Under the pieces are notes generated by a model. That model saw nothing but the letters and a program-made list of their open reading frames with translations, was not told where the DNA came from and did no database searches. A DNA stretch of 64,000 bases, from assembly GCA_964426135.1 (NCBI GenBank), contig CAYRPN010000007.1:1-64000 (forward strand), read 5' to 3'. This document shows positions 33,616 through 44,185 of this stretch, piece by piece. This stretch comes from CAYRPN01 sp964426135 (lineage in GTDB: Bacteria; Planctomycetota; Phycisphaerae; Phycisphaerales; Phycisphaeraceae). Position 1 is the stretch's first letter. Every line of letters begins with the position of its first letter. A program made the position numbers and the translations under genes.

Positions 33616-36195
33616 TCAGCCCCCAGTCGGCCACTTGTTCCACCAAGTGTTGTAAAGCGTCGTGGGCTGGCGGCGCACATTGCTGCCGCAGTGCAATTCT
33701 CCATGTCTTTCATGGAAGAGCTTCCATTCGTCGATGAAGTCGTCATCCGACATCGGCAGGATCTGCTTGCAATGCTCCTGATAAACATCTTTACCTCCGA
33801 TTCCGATCCGAGGGGCGTGCGGTTGCTGCATCAAAAGGTAATGGCGGCTGCTGTCATTCACGACGACCAGATTTGCAAGATTGGCAAAGTACCCATAAAA
33901 GCGACGCCCTCGCTCAGGCGCATTCTCGTTGGGGGCGAACATCACCGGAACGCGCACAAAATCGGTCTCCACTAGTCCCAATTCGGCCATCAGGATTTCG
34001 CGAGCGTCGTCAAGGTTCTTCCTTGGACTGTCGTTCCCTTCCAGATTCTTCAGGCGCAAGTCAGGGTCAATTCGGACTTCTTGTGCGGTAATGAAGACCG
34101 GCACGTCCTCCCAGAGCAGCTTGGAGTTCTCCACAAGCACATACCGCGAACAGGCGGGCGGAGGCACCAGCCAGGTCGGCGAGCCCACAATCGTCGCTCC
34201 GGTCCCGAAAACCGGCAGCAGCGCCGCCGCGGCCGCGACGTTGGGGACGAACCATCGCCGCCGAATCCGCAGTCGGCTCCCGGAGGAGTTGTCCGGGTCG
34301 ACCTCGGCCACTTGCCCGACCGCGGACTGATCAGGACTGTCGTAAATCCGCACGTACCGGAATCCGCCGTTGCGAGCGACTTCGCCCAGTCCCACATGGC
34401 CCTCAAAGACGATGTCGGCGTCGATCAGCGTGTTCACATCGCTGTCGGCTGTGGTGCACGAGGCGACTTCCTTGTCCGAGGCGCTGTCATACAGAAAAGT
34501 CCGCCAATTGCGCTCGTCATCCAACCGGCACGAACAAGAACCGCCGGAGCCTGAGCTGCTATCCGCGAACGACCCGCTGCCGGACCCCATGGCCCCGCCT
34601 GGAGGGGCCGGCAGCAGTTGGAACGCCAACGCCGGATCGGCTATGACGACCAGAAATCCGCGCGATCCGGGACCCGAAATAAAGGAAATTATCTCGTCGA
34701 TATGGCCAACGTGCAGCCACCGGGTCGGCAGTTCAAGAAGATGGAACCCTGTTACAGTTCGCTTGGCTTGAATGCGCTGTCTTATCAGAAACTGCTTGAT
34801 GAGTGACCCTTCCGGCGCGATCGTACTAGTGCCCAGGTTGTTGCCGACGACGATCCGGCCCAGAGGAAAGTTCTTGGACGGGTCCATATGAGCGAGCGGG
34901 GGAGATACTTCAATGTTGCCCCCAACATATGAGGCATCGGCGAAGAAGCCTTCCGCGAATAGTTCGATCCAGGAAAATGCCGTGTTCGCCGCATCCGGGA
35001 TCGGCCGCGACATCTGAACGGTCATGTAATCGCCCACCGACCAACCAGCTTGGCGCACCAGTTGAATCGCCGCAGGCATGATCTGCTGAGTCGAACTGAT
35101 CAGCGGCTTGCTTGAAGTTCCCGCCTCGAAATAGTCCTGGATGAACGGGGTATCCGTGAAGCCATCAGCAATCCTGCCGGCACCGACAATCTCTTTCAGC
35201 CGTGGGCCGAATTTCGCCGCAAGACTGGATACGAACACTTTCTCAACCGGCAGCGTGTTTGGAAGAAGGATGAACGGCGTCGGCATGACCAGCACTCGAT
35301 CCTGCGCGACCGCTTGACCGTCCTTCATGGCGGTGAGGACGAGGAATATCTTGACCGCGTGCTCGCAACCCTCGGCCCAAAGCGTAACCTCGCCCTGCCC
35401 GCGGATGTCGGGATCCTCGGGACCGGGGTTTGCCTTGAAGTTGTATGCGGACCCCGCTTCGCGGCCAGCGAGATGAAAATACTTGAACGTGGGTGGCTGA
35501 ATCGCATTCGGGACTCTGTGATAAATCCGGATCGACGATTCGGCGGGCGGCGGAAACCAATTGATGAAGGATCCCGTTTCAGCGGGTTCAATGCTTAACC
35601 GAATCGTCACACCTTCCGGAATCGCGCCCACACCAATTTTCTGAACCTTGATGGCGGACAGGTCCTCAGCGTCCGCATCCACTGAGATGGCAGGTTCTCC
35701 CCAGTCGCGACCCGTAAACGGCGGGCCTTGCGCGATATATCGACGCCGCGGCGCATTCTCATCGTTATCTCCGTTCACAATCAGAATTGCCCCGTGTACA
35801 TCATTGAACTCGCGCTTGTGATCCTGCGGTTCCGCTTCGACCACGCCATCGCGGTTGGTGTCAGCATCGATCTGAATGAGAAGAGAGACGCTGGAACTCG
35901 ATCCCGTCGACGCGGAAGACGTTGAACCGGCCGAACTGGAGTTTGCGATGCTGCCGGCGCTGCTGCCGCTTGAGGAGCTGCTGGCGATTGAGGACTCGCT
36001 GCTCGCTGATGAACCGCTGGAGCTGCTGTCGGCACTTGACGACGACGCGCTGCCGGCGCTGCTGCCGCTTGAGGAGCTGCTGGCGATTGAGGACTCACTG
36101 CTCGCTGATGAACCGCTTCCGTTGTCGCACCGACTTGCCGAAAAAGACCCGCCTGAACTGCTATCGCTCATACAACCCCCAATCGCTGGAATCAT
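33616..36195 (-). CDS. peptidylarginine deiminase (PAD-type) with serine-rich N-terminus
   Basis: This 859-residue protein matches the C-terminal catalytic domain of vertebrate-type PADs, which convert protein arginine to citrulline. The full catalytic set is present: Asp354 in TPFIQDYFEAG, His498 and Asp500 in VGHIDEIISF, and the nucleophile Cys836 in GELHCGSNVRRQP; EVSPPLAHMDPSKNFPLGRI and DFVRVPVMF also match. Residues 10-103 are nearly all Ser, Gly and Ala and contain a duplicated block (SASSESSIASSSSSGSSAG). A 165-residue insertion, partly Ser/Gly/Cys-rich, splits the catalytic domain between the His and Cys motifs. The start MIPAIGGC resembles a lipobox but has too short a hydrophobic stretch. 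Likely Ca-dependent by family. Confidence 0.85.
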   Translation of the reverse strand: MIPAIGGCMSDSSSGGSFSASRCDNGSGSSASSESSIASSSSSGSSAGSASSSSADSSSSGSSASSESSIASSSSSGSSAGSIANSSSAGSTSSASTGSSSSVSLLIQIDADTNRDGVVEAEPQDHKREFNDVHGAILIVNGDNDENAPRRRYIAQGPPFTGRDWGEPAISVDADAEDLSAIKVQKIGVGAIPEGVTIRLSIEPAETGSFINWFPPPAESSIRIYHRVPNAIQPPTFKYFHLAGREAGSAYNFKANPGPEDPDIRGQGEVTLWAEGCEHAVKIFLVLTAMKDGQAVAQDRVLVMPTPFILLPNTLPVEKVFVSSLAAKFGPRLKEIVGAGRIADGFTDTPFIQDYFEAGTSSKPLISSTQQIMPAAIQLVRQAGWSVGDYMTVQMSRPIPDAANTAFSWIELFAEGFFADASYVGGNIEVSPPLAHMDPSKNFPLGRIVVGNNLGTSTIAPEGSLIKQFLIRQRIQAKRTVTGFHLLELPTRWLHVGHIDEIISFISGPGSRGFLVVIADPALAFQLLPAPPGGAMGSGSGSFADSSSGSGGSCSCRLDDERNWRTFLYDSASDKEVASCTTADSDVNTLIDADIVFEGHVGLGEVARNGGFRYVRIYDSPDQSAVGQVAEVDPDNSSGSRLRIRRRWFVPNVAAAAALLPVFGTGATIVGSPTWLVPPPACSRYVLVENSKLLWEDVPVFITAQEVRIDPDLRLKNLEGNDSPRKNLDDAREILMAELGLVETDFVRVPVMFAPNENAPERGRRFYGYFANLANLVVVNDSSRHYLLMQQPHAPRIGIGGKDVYQEHCKQILPMSDDDFIDEWKLFHERHGELHCGSNVRRQPTTLYNTWWNKWPTGG

Positions 36196-36306
36196 CCACC
36201 CGCCGGAACGACGTTCGTTCCACCGTCTGGATGATACCGCGCCCCCCCCTCTGCCATGTCAAGCGATTTTTCTAAAATTGCGCAATCCTTTTTCGTCGCG
36301 TAAAGC

Positions 36307-37788
<1,482 letters not shown>

Positions 37789-37857
37789 GGAAGAAACCTC
37801 GATGAGGGGGCAGAGAGAAGTCAGTCTAACAAGGAGATCGACAAAAGCAGTGCTTTT

Positions 37858-40800
37858 TCAGTGGTTAAAAAGGAACGACGGACTATTGATCAGCGCCCAC
37901 GCCAGATCCTGCGCCACGGTCAGCCGCTTGTTCTTCTGCTGATCACCGCTGACCGCACCGAGCCGGCGAAGCTCCACGAGCGCCGGATCGAGCGGGATCG
38001 GTGTGCTGGCTTTGGCGTACGCGTCCTGGCGACCCTTCAAACCCGGGTCGATCGGCAGCGGCTGCTTCGCGGCGTTGAGGTCGGCGGTGGCCTTGACCAG
38101 GCCGGCGTCGGTGTCGCGGAAATACTTGAGCACCGCGGCCTTCTGCTTGTCGTCGCGTTTGTCGGCCGCCAGCGCCAAGGCATCGGTCACTTCCTTCGGC
38201 GGCGCCTGCAGCGTCGGCGCCGGGGCCGTCGTCGCGCTGATGCGGAACTTGCCCAGCGTGTGCATGCCGTCGGTGTACTGCTGGTTGATCAGAATCTTCA
38301 CCGCGCTGTCCTTCTTGATCTGCGGCTGGGCGAAGGTGAAGACCGCCACGTGGTTCTTGCCAAGTTCCGCCGAGATCGCCCAGCCGTTGTTCTGATCGGG
38401 CGCCTGGCCGTCGATCGCGGTGGCGACGTCGTAGCCCTGCTGGCTGAAGTCGGCAGTGGCCTTGGCGAAGGCGATTTTCTTGAACTTGTCCGGCTTGTCC
38501 TTGGGCGCTTCCTGCAGTTCGAACTCGCTGACGACGAAGTTGCCGTTCTGTGGCCGACCGGGGCCCTTGCCGGGCAAGCGATCATCGGCGAGCGCCTCGA
38601 GGCGGATGCCGGTGATCTTCTCCAGCGGCGCTTCGACGATCAGTTCGTACATCGTCTTGCCGTTAGGGCCGGTGACGAAGATCGAGCCGTCGCCCTCCTT
38701 CGTCAGCACCGCGTTGTTGGTGGATTTCATGCTCTTGAACGCCACGGGCGTCCACGTCGCGCCGGCCTTGAGCGCGGCTTCCAATTCCGGCAATCGCGCG
38801 GCGAAGCCCGCTTCGTATGCCTTCAGCTCGCCGTCGAGCTTGGCGATTTTTTCCTGCCGTGCCTTTTCATCGGCGGCGATCTTCGGGGCGATCTGGGCGG
38901 CATAGGCGTCCAGGTCCGCCTTCGTCGTCTTCATCAGCGCGTCGCGGTCGGCGGTCAGCTTGGCGATGGCCGGCGCCTGCTCCGCTTCCTTGGCGGCGAG
39001 GGCGGCGGCGATCTTGGTCGCATCCGCGTCGATCTGGTTCATGACATTCAGCGTCGCCTTGATCTCCGCGTCTGTCGCCGGGCGGGCCAGCACGCGCATG
39101 AAGACTTCATCGATCAGCTTCGCGTCGTCCTTCTCGGCGGCGACGAGTTTCGTCAGTGCGTTGTTCGGATCGGCCAGGGCGTCGGCGACGGTGGGCCCGC
39201 TGATCAGCGCCATGACCGAGCCCAGGTGGACTTCATTGCTGCGCTCGCATTCGCATGCGCTTTCGCGCACGGGCTTGCCGAGCGTGGCGAGGAAGCCGTC
39301 GGGCAGCGTGATGCCGCTGTCGGGCAGCGACGCGGCCCGCATGCCGGCGGCGACGCCGGGGATGCGCGAAGCTGCGCCGGTGACCACGTGGACGGCATCG
39401 AACACCACCTCCGCCGGGAGCCGGCGGGGCAGGGCGTGCGAGAAGTTGATGCGGTCGTCCTCGTTCCACTTGTTGCTGCGGAACGAAAGCTGATAGGTGC
39501 GCGATTTGCAGATCATCTTCATCATCGCGCGGGTGTCGAACTTCACATCCACGAATGACTGCGCCAGGTGCGCGAGCAGTTCCGGATTGGTCGCCGGGTT
39601 GCCGGCGCGGATGTCGTCGATCGGCTCGATGATGCCCACGCCCAGCAGATACGCCCACATGCGGTTGACGTAGCTGCGCGCGAAGTAAGGATTCTGCGGC
39701 GAGATCACCCATGCCGCCAGTTCGTCGCGGCGGCTGGCCTTCTCCGCCTTCTCGTATTTCGCGGCGAAGGGGAACTTCGGCGGCGTCGGCGTCTTGGTGC
39801 GCTCGTGCAGCACTTCGCCGTCGTTCTTCTCATACACCTCTTCATAGAGCGGCTTGGCGCCCTCCACCGCGGTGCCGCCGATGTTGCGCTCCCCGCTGGC
39901 CGGGTCTTTCTTCAGGCCGACGCGGGCGAAATACGCCGCCGTCTCGTAGTACTGGTCCTGCGTCCACTTCTCGAACGGGTGATCGTGGCACTTGTTGCAG
40001 TTGAAGCGAACACCCAGGAACAGGTGCGTCGTGTTCTCCATCATGTCCGTCGGCTCGCGCAGAATCTTGTAATACGACGCAGCCGGGTTGTCCTTGTTGG
40101 AGCCCTGGGCCGTGAGAATCTTCTTCGCGAACTGATCGTAAGGCGTGTTGGCGTTCACCTCGCTGCGGATCCAGTTGCGGAACGCGGTGGCGCCTTCGCG
40201 AGCCAGGAACTTGCCGTTGACCTGCAGGAGGTCCGCCCACTTGTTCGTCCAGTATTCCACGTACGGATCGCTGCCCACGAGCTTGTCGATCAGCTCATCG
40301 CGCTTGACCCGCGTCTCCCGTTTGTCGGCCATGAACGTGCGCACTTCATCCGCCGTCGGAGGCAGGCCGGTCAGATCGATGTACACCCGGCGAAGAAACT
40401 CGTTGTCGGTGCAGAGTTCCGACGGCTGAATCTGCATCGCCTTCCACTTGTTGGCCACCAGTTCGTCGATCTTGCCCCACGTCTCCGGCGGCGTCCATGA
40501 GAAGCCCGTGCGATCACCCATCACGGTGAGCGTGGTGGCGGTGTAGCCGCCCTCGTAGCGCGCCAGGATCGGCGCTTCGCCGCGGCGCAGCGACGTCGCC
40601 ACGCCCTCGCGGTTGGTCGCGGCCACTTCGGTGTTGCCGCTTTCGATGAAGGCCAGGTCGGTCACATCGCGCGTCGAGCCATCGGTGTAAGTGGCGATCA
40701 CTTTCATCGCCACGGTCTGGCCATCTTTCGCCAGCGTCGGGTTCTTCGGCGAAAGGTCAATGGACGCTACGCGCGGCACGCTGAGATTCAGCTTGGCGCC

Positions 40801-42828
40801 GCCGGCGATCCAGCCGCGGATCGTCTTGTAGTAAGGATGGTTCACGTCCTTGATCAGCGCCCCGCCTTCGTGCGGCACCGCGCCGGTCGCCTTCATCAGC
40901 ATCAGGCTGTCATCCGGCGAAGCGAGGTTCACGCGGCGGCTGGCGTGGTCGTCGGTGAAGGCCCGCAGGTCGAAGATCGGGTCATAGCTGCGGAGCGAAA
41001 GCTTGAAGCCGTTCTTGCCCTTGGCGGCGCCGTGGCAGGTGCCGGCGGAGCAACCGAGCCGCGCGAGAATGGGCTGGACGTCCTGAACATAATCGGGCGT
41101 GCCGGCGGCGGCGGTGGTGGCGGTCGTGCCGGCGGCGGGGGTGGCGGTCGTGACCGTCGCGGTGGCGACTGGTTCGGAACTCCCCTCCCTCTTAGGGAGG
41201 GGTTGGGGGAGGGTCGGGCTTGCGACTACCTTGGGGCTCGAATCAGGCTGTGCGCCCAACCCTCCCCCTGCCCCTCCCTGAGAGGGAGGGGAGTTAAAGC
41301 CCGGCGCCGGGGAGAACTGGCTGAGAATGTCGCCGGTGTCGGCATCGATCAGGCGCACCACGCCGTCGCCGCCCGCCGCCGCCACCACGTGGCCGTCGGC
41401 CCGCAGCGCCACCGCGTACACGCCGCTGGGAATCTCCACCTTCACCACGTCGTTGGGCTGCGTGCTCTTGAGCTTCTTGAGTTCTTCCTTTTCCGCCGGC
41501 GTGCGCTGGGCGACTTTCTTCTTCTCGATGTCCCTGATCTTGTTCAGAACGTTCTGGTCGATCGCGTAGGCGTAAACGAACACCTGCCCCTTGTTGTCCA
41601 GCGCCCCGCCGGCGGCGATGCGGTTGCCGTCGCTGCTGATGGCGACGCTGAACACGCGGCCGCGCAGGGCGGGCAGGTTGCGGATGAGGTTCGCATCATC
41701 GCCGATCTGCCGGGCCGTGGTGCGGAAGACCCGGTAAATCTTGGGCGCGCCGTCGCTGCCGCCCACGACGATCTCATCGCGCTGCGGATGACGCACGATG
41801 GAATTAAGCCCGCCCTTGAGCGCGCCGGGCGTGATCGATGTCACGTTGTCGATGAAGCGTTCCGTCTCGAACTCGGTCAGCTTCGCGCTCATGTCCCGGC
41901 TGACGGTGACGACGTTCTTGCCGTCCTTGGTGAACACGGTGCCCAGCACCCAGTCCTCGTGCGCCGCCTGGCTGAAGACCTGCTGACCGGTCTTGGCGTT
42001 GATGGCGCGTGCGGTTTTGTCGGCACAGCCGAAGGCGATGAATTGGCCGTCGGGCGACCAGCTTGCGCCGTAAGTCGTGTCGAAGGTGATGGGCACGGAG
42101 AGCTGGAGCTTTTTCGTGGCGACGTCCCAGATCTGCACCTCACCCATGCGGCAGGGCAGGCCGCCGGTCACGGCGAGGCGGGTGCCGTCGGGCGAGAACC
42201 GCACCGACTCGATGCGATCGGACACGCCGATGAGCCGGGCGATGAGCTGCGAACCATCCGCCTTCATCAGCAGCACTTCATGGAAGCCTGCGACGGCAAG
42301 CAACTCGCCATTGGGCGAAAAGTCCAGCGACGTGATCACCGGCGGCAGCGAGTAAACGGGCGGGTGATCCGCGTCATACTTCTGCTTGGCGCTGGCCGGG
42401 GTGTCGTCCTTGGCGCCTTGCTCGATCCATTTGCTGATGAGTTCGATCTCCGTGGCGTGCAGCGGCTTGGCGTCCTTGGGCATTTCCGCGATGCCCTTCT
42501 TGTCGGGCGTGATCTGGGAAATCAGGCTGCTCTTCTTCGGATCGCCGGGCGTGATCGCCGGCTCGCCGCCATCGAGGGAACTGCTGCCGCCCTTGGCGAG
42601 CTTGTCGTACGAGGTCATATCGTACTTGCCCTTGGCCTTGGCGGGCTGGTGGCAGCCGTGGCACTGGCTCTGGAAGATGGGGCGAATCTGCTTGTAGTAG
42701 CTCACGGGTCCCCCGGGCGCGTTGGCGTCGACCGGCGCGGGCTTGTCCGCGGCCGGCGCGAGGCAGGGCCACGCCAGCGCGACCGTGGAAAAGGCAGCCA
42801 GAAACAGCCGGGAAACATGTGCGTTCAT
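37858..42828 (-). CDS. giant multidomain planctomycete cytochrome: PSCyt1, WD40, Ig-like, DUF1549, DUF1553
   Basis: This 1656-residue exported protein uses the ATG at 42828 (AGGTGA at 6 bp; Sec signal to about APAAD). Domains in order: cytochrome c-like CHGCH (about residue 60), WD40-type propeller (about 160-510), an inserted low-complexity stretch, a second cytochrome-like segment (LGCSAGTCHGAAKGKNGFKL), an Ig-like Big_2 segment, DUF1549 (DNEFLRRVYIDLTGLPPTADEV), a CNKCHDHPF motif, DUF1553 (FARSYVNRMWAYLLGVGII and RLPAEVVFDAVH), a Lys/Glu/Ala-rich coiled coil and a discoidin-like tail. WD40 inside this architecture is notable. It is probably an extracytoplasmic electron-transfer or polysaccharide-processing protein working with the DUF1501 partner. 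Confidence 0.9.
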   Translation of the reverse strand: MNAHVSRLFLAAFSTVALAWPCLAPAADKPAPVDANAPGGPVSYYKQIRPIFQSQCHGCHQPAKAKGKYDMTSYDKLAKGGSSSLDGGEPAITPGDPKKSSLISQITPDKKGIAEMPKDAKPLHATEIELISKWIEQGAKDDTPASAKQKYDADHPPVYSLPPVITSLDFSPNGELLAVAGFHEVLLMKADGSQLIARLIGVSDRIESVRFSPDGTRLAVTGGLPCRMGEVQIWDVATKKLQLSVPITFDTTYGASWSPDGQFIAFGCADKTARAINAKTGQQVFSQAAHEDWVLGTVFTKDGKNVVTVSRDMSAKLTEFETERFIDNVTSITPGALKGGLNSIVRHPQRDEIVVGGSDGAPKIYRVFRTTARQIGDDANLIRNLPALRGRVFSVAISSDGNRIAAGGALDNKGQVFVYAYAIDQNVLNKIRDIEKKKVAQRTPAEKEELKKLKSTQPNDVVKVEIPSGVYAVALRADGHVVAAAGGDGVVRLIDADTGDILSQFSPAPGFNSPPSQGGAGGGLGAQPDSSPKVVASPTLPQPLPKREGSSEPVATATVTTATPAAGTTATTAAAGTPDYVQDVQPILARLGCSAGTCHGAAKGKNGFKLSLRSYDPIFDLRAFTDDHASRRVNLASPDDSLMLMKATGAVPHEGGALIKDVNHPYYKTIRGWIAGGAKLNLSVPRVASIDLSPKNPTLAKDGQTVAMKVIATYTDGSTRDVTDLAFIESGNTEVAATNREGVATSLRRGEAPILARYEGGYTATTLTVMGDRTGFSWTPPETWGKIDELVANKWKAMQIQPSELCTDNEFLRRVYIDLTGLPPTADEVRTFMADKRETRVKRDELIDKLVGSDPYVEYWTNKWADLLQVNGKFLAREGATAFRNWIRSEVNANTPYDQFAKKILTAQGSNKDNPAASYYKILREPTDMMENTTHLFLGVRFNCNKCHDHPFEKWTQDQYYETAAYFARVGLKKDPASGERNIGGTAVEGAKPLYEEVYEKNDGEVLHERTKTPTPPKFPFAAKYEKAEKASRRDELAAWVISPQNPYFARSYVNRMWAYLLGVGIIEPIDDIRAGNPATNPELLAHLAQSFVDVKFDTRAMMKMICKSRTYQLSFRSNKWNEDDRINFSHALPRRLPAEVVFDAVHVVTGAASRIPGVAAGMRAASLPDSGITLPDGFLATLGKPVRESACECERSNEVHLGSVMALISGPTVADALADPNNALTKLVAAEKDDAKLIDEVFMRVLARPATDAEIKATLNVMNQIDADATKIAAALAAKEAEQAPAIAKLTADRDALMKTTKADLDAYAAQIAPKIAADEKARQEKIAKLDGELKAYEAGFAARLPELEAALKAGATWTPVAFKSMKSTNNAVLTKEGDGSIFVTGPNGKTMYELIVEAPLEKITGIRLEALADDRLPGKGPGRPQNGNFVVSEFELQEAPKDKPDKFKKIAFAKATADFSQQGYDVATAIDGQAPDQNNGWAISAELGKNHVAVFTFAQPQIKKDSAVKILINQQYTDGMHTLGKFRISATTAPAPTLQAPPKEVTDALALAADKRDDKQKAAVLKYFRDTDAGLVKATADLNAAKQPLPIDPGLKGRQDAYAKASTPIPLDPALVELRRLGAVSGDQQKNKRLTVAQDLAWALINSPSFLFNH
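41179..41295 (-). repeat. in-frame palindromic repeat inside the giant cytochrome gene
   Basis: Two inverted hairpin modules (CTCCCCTCCCT/AGGGAGGGG) bracket about 35 bp. They encode NSPPSQGGAGGGLG and SPTLPQPLPKREGS, the same peptide pattern and the same reading frame as the insertion in hrpB (8642-8802). The insertion sits in the linker between the WD40 propeller and the second cytochrome-like segment. Confidence 0.85.
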
Positions 42829-43063
42829 GCGATTCACCTTGATGCTGAACTCGTACAAAACGGAACCGAAACGGGGAGTTTGCCGGGCCGGAATCGGTCA
42901 GCCGTCGCGAAATAGACAGACCTGACAGTATAGCGGACAAAGCTGGGTTCCCGAGGGGTTTCCTGGCCGGGATCTTCTGTGTCGCCCACTCATGAAAACT
43001 TCGGTACACTCGCCGGGGCGCTCAGGGACTCGCAACATTGGCCATCACGCCAAAGGGGTAACC

Positions 43064-44086
43064 ATGTTTCACCGTTTCCTACCTGCGTTCCTCACCCTCC
43101 TCCTTGCCCTCGCGTTCTCCACCGTCACCGGCTGCGGCGGCGGCGACAAAGACAAGAAAGACAAGGGCGCCAGCCCCGCGCCCGCCAAGGACGCGAAAGA
43201 CAAAGTCGCGAGCAAGGGCAAGATCGGCTTCTCCGCGCTGACCCTGAAAAATCCTTTCTTCAAGATCATCGCCGACAGCCTCAGCGAAGAGGCGAAGAAG
43301 GCGGGCTTCGAGGTCGTCGTGCTCGACGCCGACCGCAAGGTGGATGTGCAGGCGTCGCACATCGATGACTTCATCACGCAGAAGTTCACCGCCATCGTGC
43401 TCAACCCCGTCGACCGCATCGCCATCGGTCCCGCCATCAAGAAAGCCAACGACGCGGGCATTCCCGTCTTCACCAACGACCTGGAGTGCGCCGCCGAGGG
43501 CGTGAAAATCGCCGGCCACATCGGCACCGACAATTTCCAGGGCGGCCGGCTCGCCGGACAGGCGATGGTCGAAGCACTGGGCGAGGCGGGCGGCAAGGTG
43601 CTCGTCGTCCACTTCAAGCAGGCGAACTCCTGCGTCATGCGCGTCGCCGGCTTCCGCGAAGTGATCGAAAGCCACAACAAGGACAAGCAGACGGGCAAGG
43701 TCGAAATCGTCGGCGAAGTGGACGGCGGAGGCCTGCAGGATGAAGGCTACAAGGCGGTCAGCGCCTCGCTGCCGGCGAACCAGAACCTGCGCGGCATCTT
43801 CGCCATCAACGATCCCTCCGCCCTGGGCGCCTGGCGGGCGCTGAAGGAAGCGGGCAAGGAAACCGCGGTCACGCTCATCGGTTTCGACGGCCAGATCGAA
43901 GGCAAGCAGGCGATCAAGGAAGGCAAAATCTACGCCGACCCCATCCAGTTCCCCGCGAAGATGGGCATCGTCACCGTCCAGAACATCGTGAAATATCTCA
44001 ACGGCGACAAGTACGAAAAGAACGAACTCATCCCGACGCAACTCTACAAGAAGGCGGATGCGGAGAAGGATCCGGAGTTGAAGTAG
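43064..44086 (+). CDS. sugar ABC transporter substrate-binding lipoprotein (ribose/RbsB type)
   Basis: This 340-residue protein uses the ATG at 43064, which has AAAGGGG at 5 bp and gives a lipoprotein signal MFHRFLPAFLTLLLALAFST followed by VTGCGGG; a longer frame adds unrelated sequence. After a Lys/Ala linker, the periplasmic-binding-protein fold begins KIGFSALTLKNPFFKIIADS, with VQASHIDDFITQKFTAIVLNP, IAGHIGTDNFQGGRLAGQ, IFAINDPSALGAWRALKEAG and LIGFDGQIEGKQAI, all typical of the RbsB family. It should capture a monosaccharide outside the cytoplasm for the ATPase and permease encoded downstream. A four-helix-bundle gene interrupts the operon after it. Confidence 0.92.
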   Translation: MFHRFLPAFLTLLLALAFSTVTGCGGGDKDKKDKGASPAPAKDAKDKVASKGKIGFSALTLKNPFFKIIADSLSEEAKKAGFEVVVLDADRKVDVQASHIDDFITQKFTAIVLNPVDRIAIGPAIKKANDAGIPVFTNDLECAAEGVKIAGHIGTDNFQGGRLAGQAMVEALGEAGGKVLVVHFKQANSCVMRVAGFREVIESHNKDKQTGKVEIVGEVDGGGLQDEGYKAVSASLPANQNLRGIFAINDPSALGAWRALKEAGKETAVTLIGFDGQIEGKQAIKEGKIYADPIQFPAKMGIVTVQNIVKYLNGDKYEKNELIPTQLYKKADAEKDPELK

Positions 44087-44096
44087 TGCGGATGAG

Positions 44097-44148
44097 GGGG
44101 TGAGTGGGTGAGAGGGTGAGAGGGTGAGAGGGTGAAGATGAAGCGTTG
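44097..44148. repeat. octamer array GGGTGAGA (left copy)
   Basis: Five tandem imperfect units of GGGTGAGA (first GGGTGAGT, last GGGTGAAG) start 7 bp after the stop of the substrate-binding protein gene. The reverse complement is repeated at 44578-44650, so the two arrays are inverted and frame the four-helix-bundle gene. Confidence 0.85.
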
Positions 44149-44185
44149 ATGGTTGTGGGGTAGCACGCTCTTTTCTGTGGGGTGC

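Noticed and set aside
36231..36262. Sigma-70 promoter for the deiminase operon (TTGACA and TATCAT on the minus strand)
   Set aside because: The spacer is 20 bp and made of a G-tract, too long for a standard promoter; left unannotated.
40837..42915. 692-residue plus-strand open frame
   Set aside because: It is opposite the WD40 part of the giant cytochrome; no domain and no ribosome-binding site.
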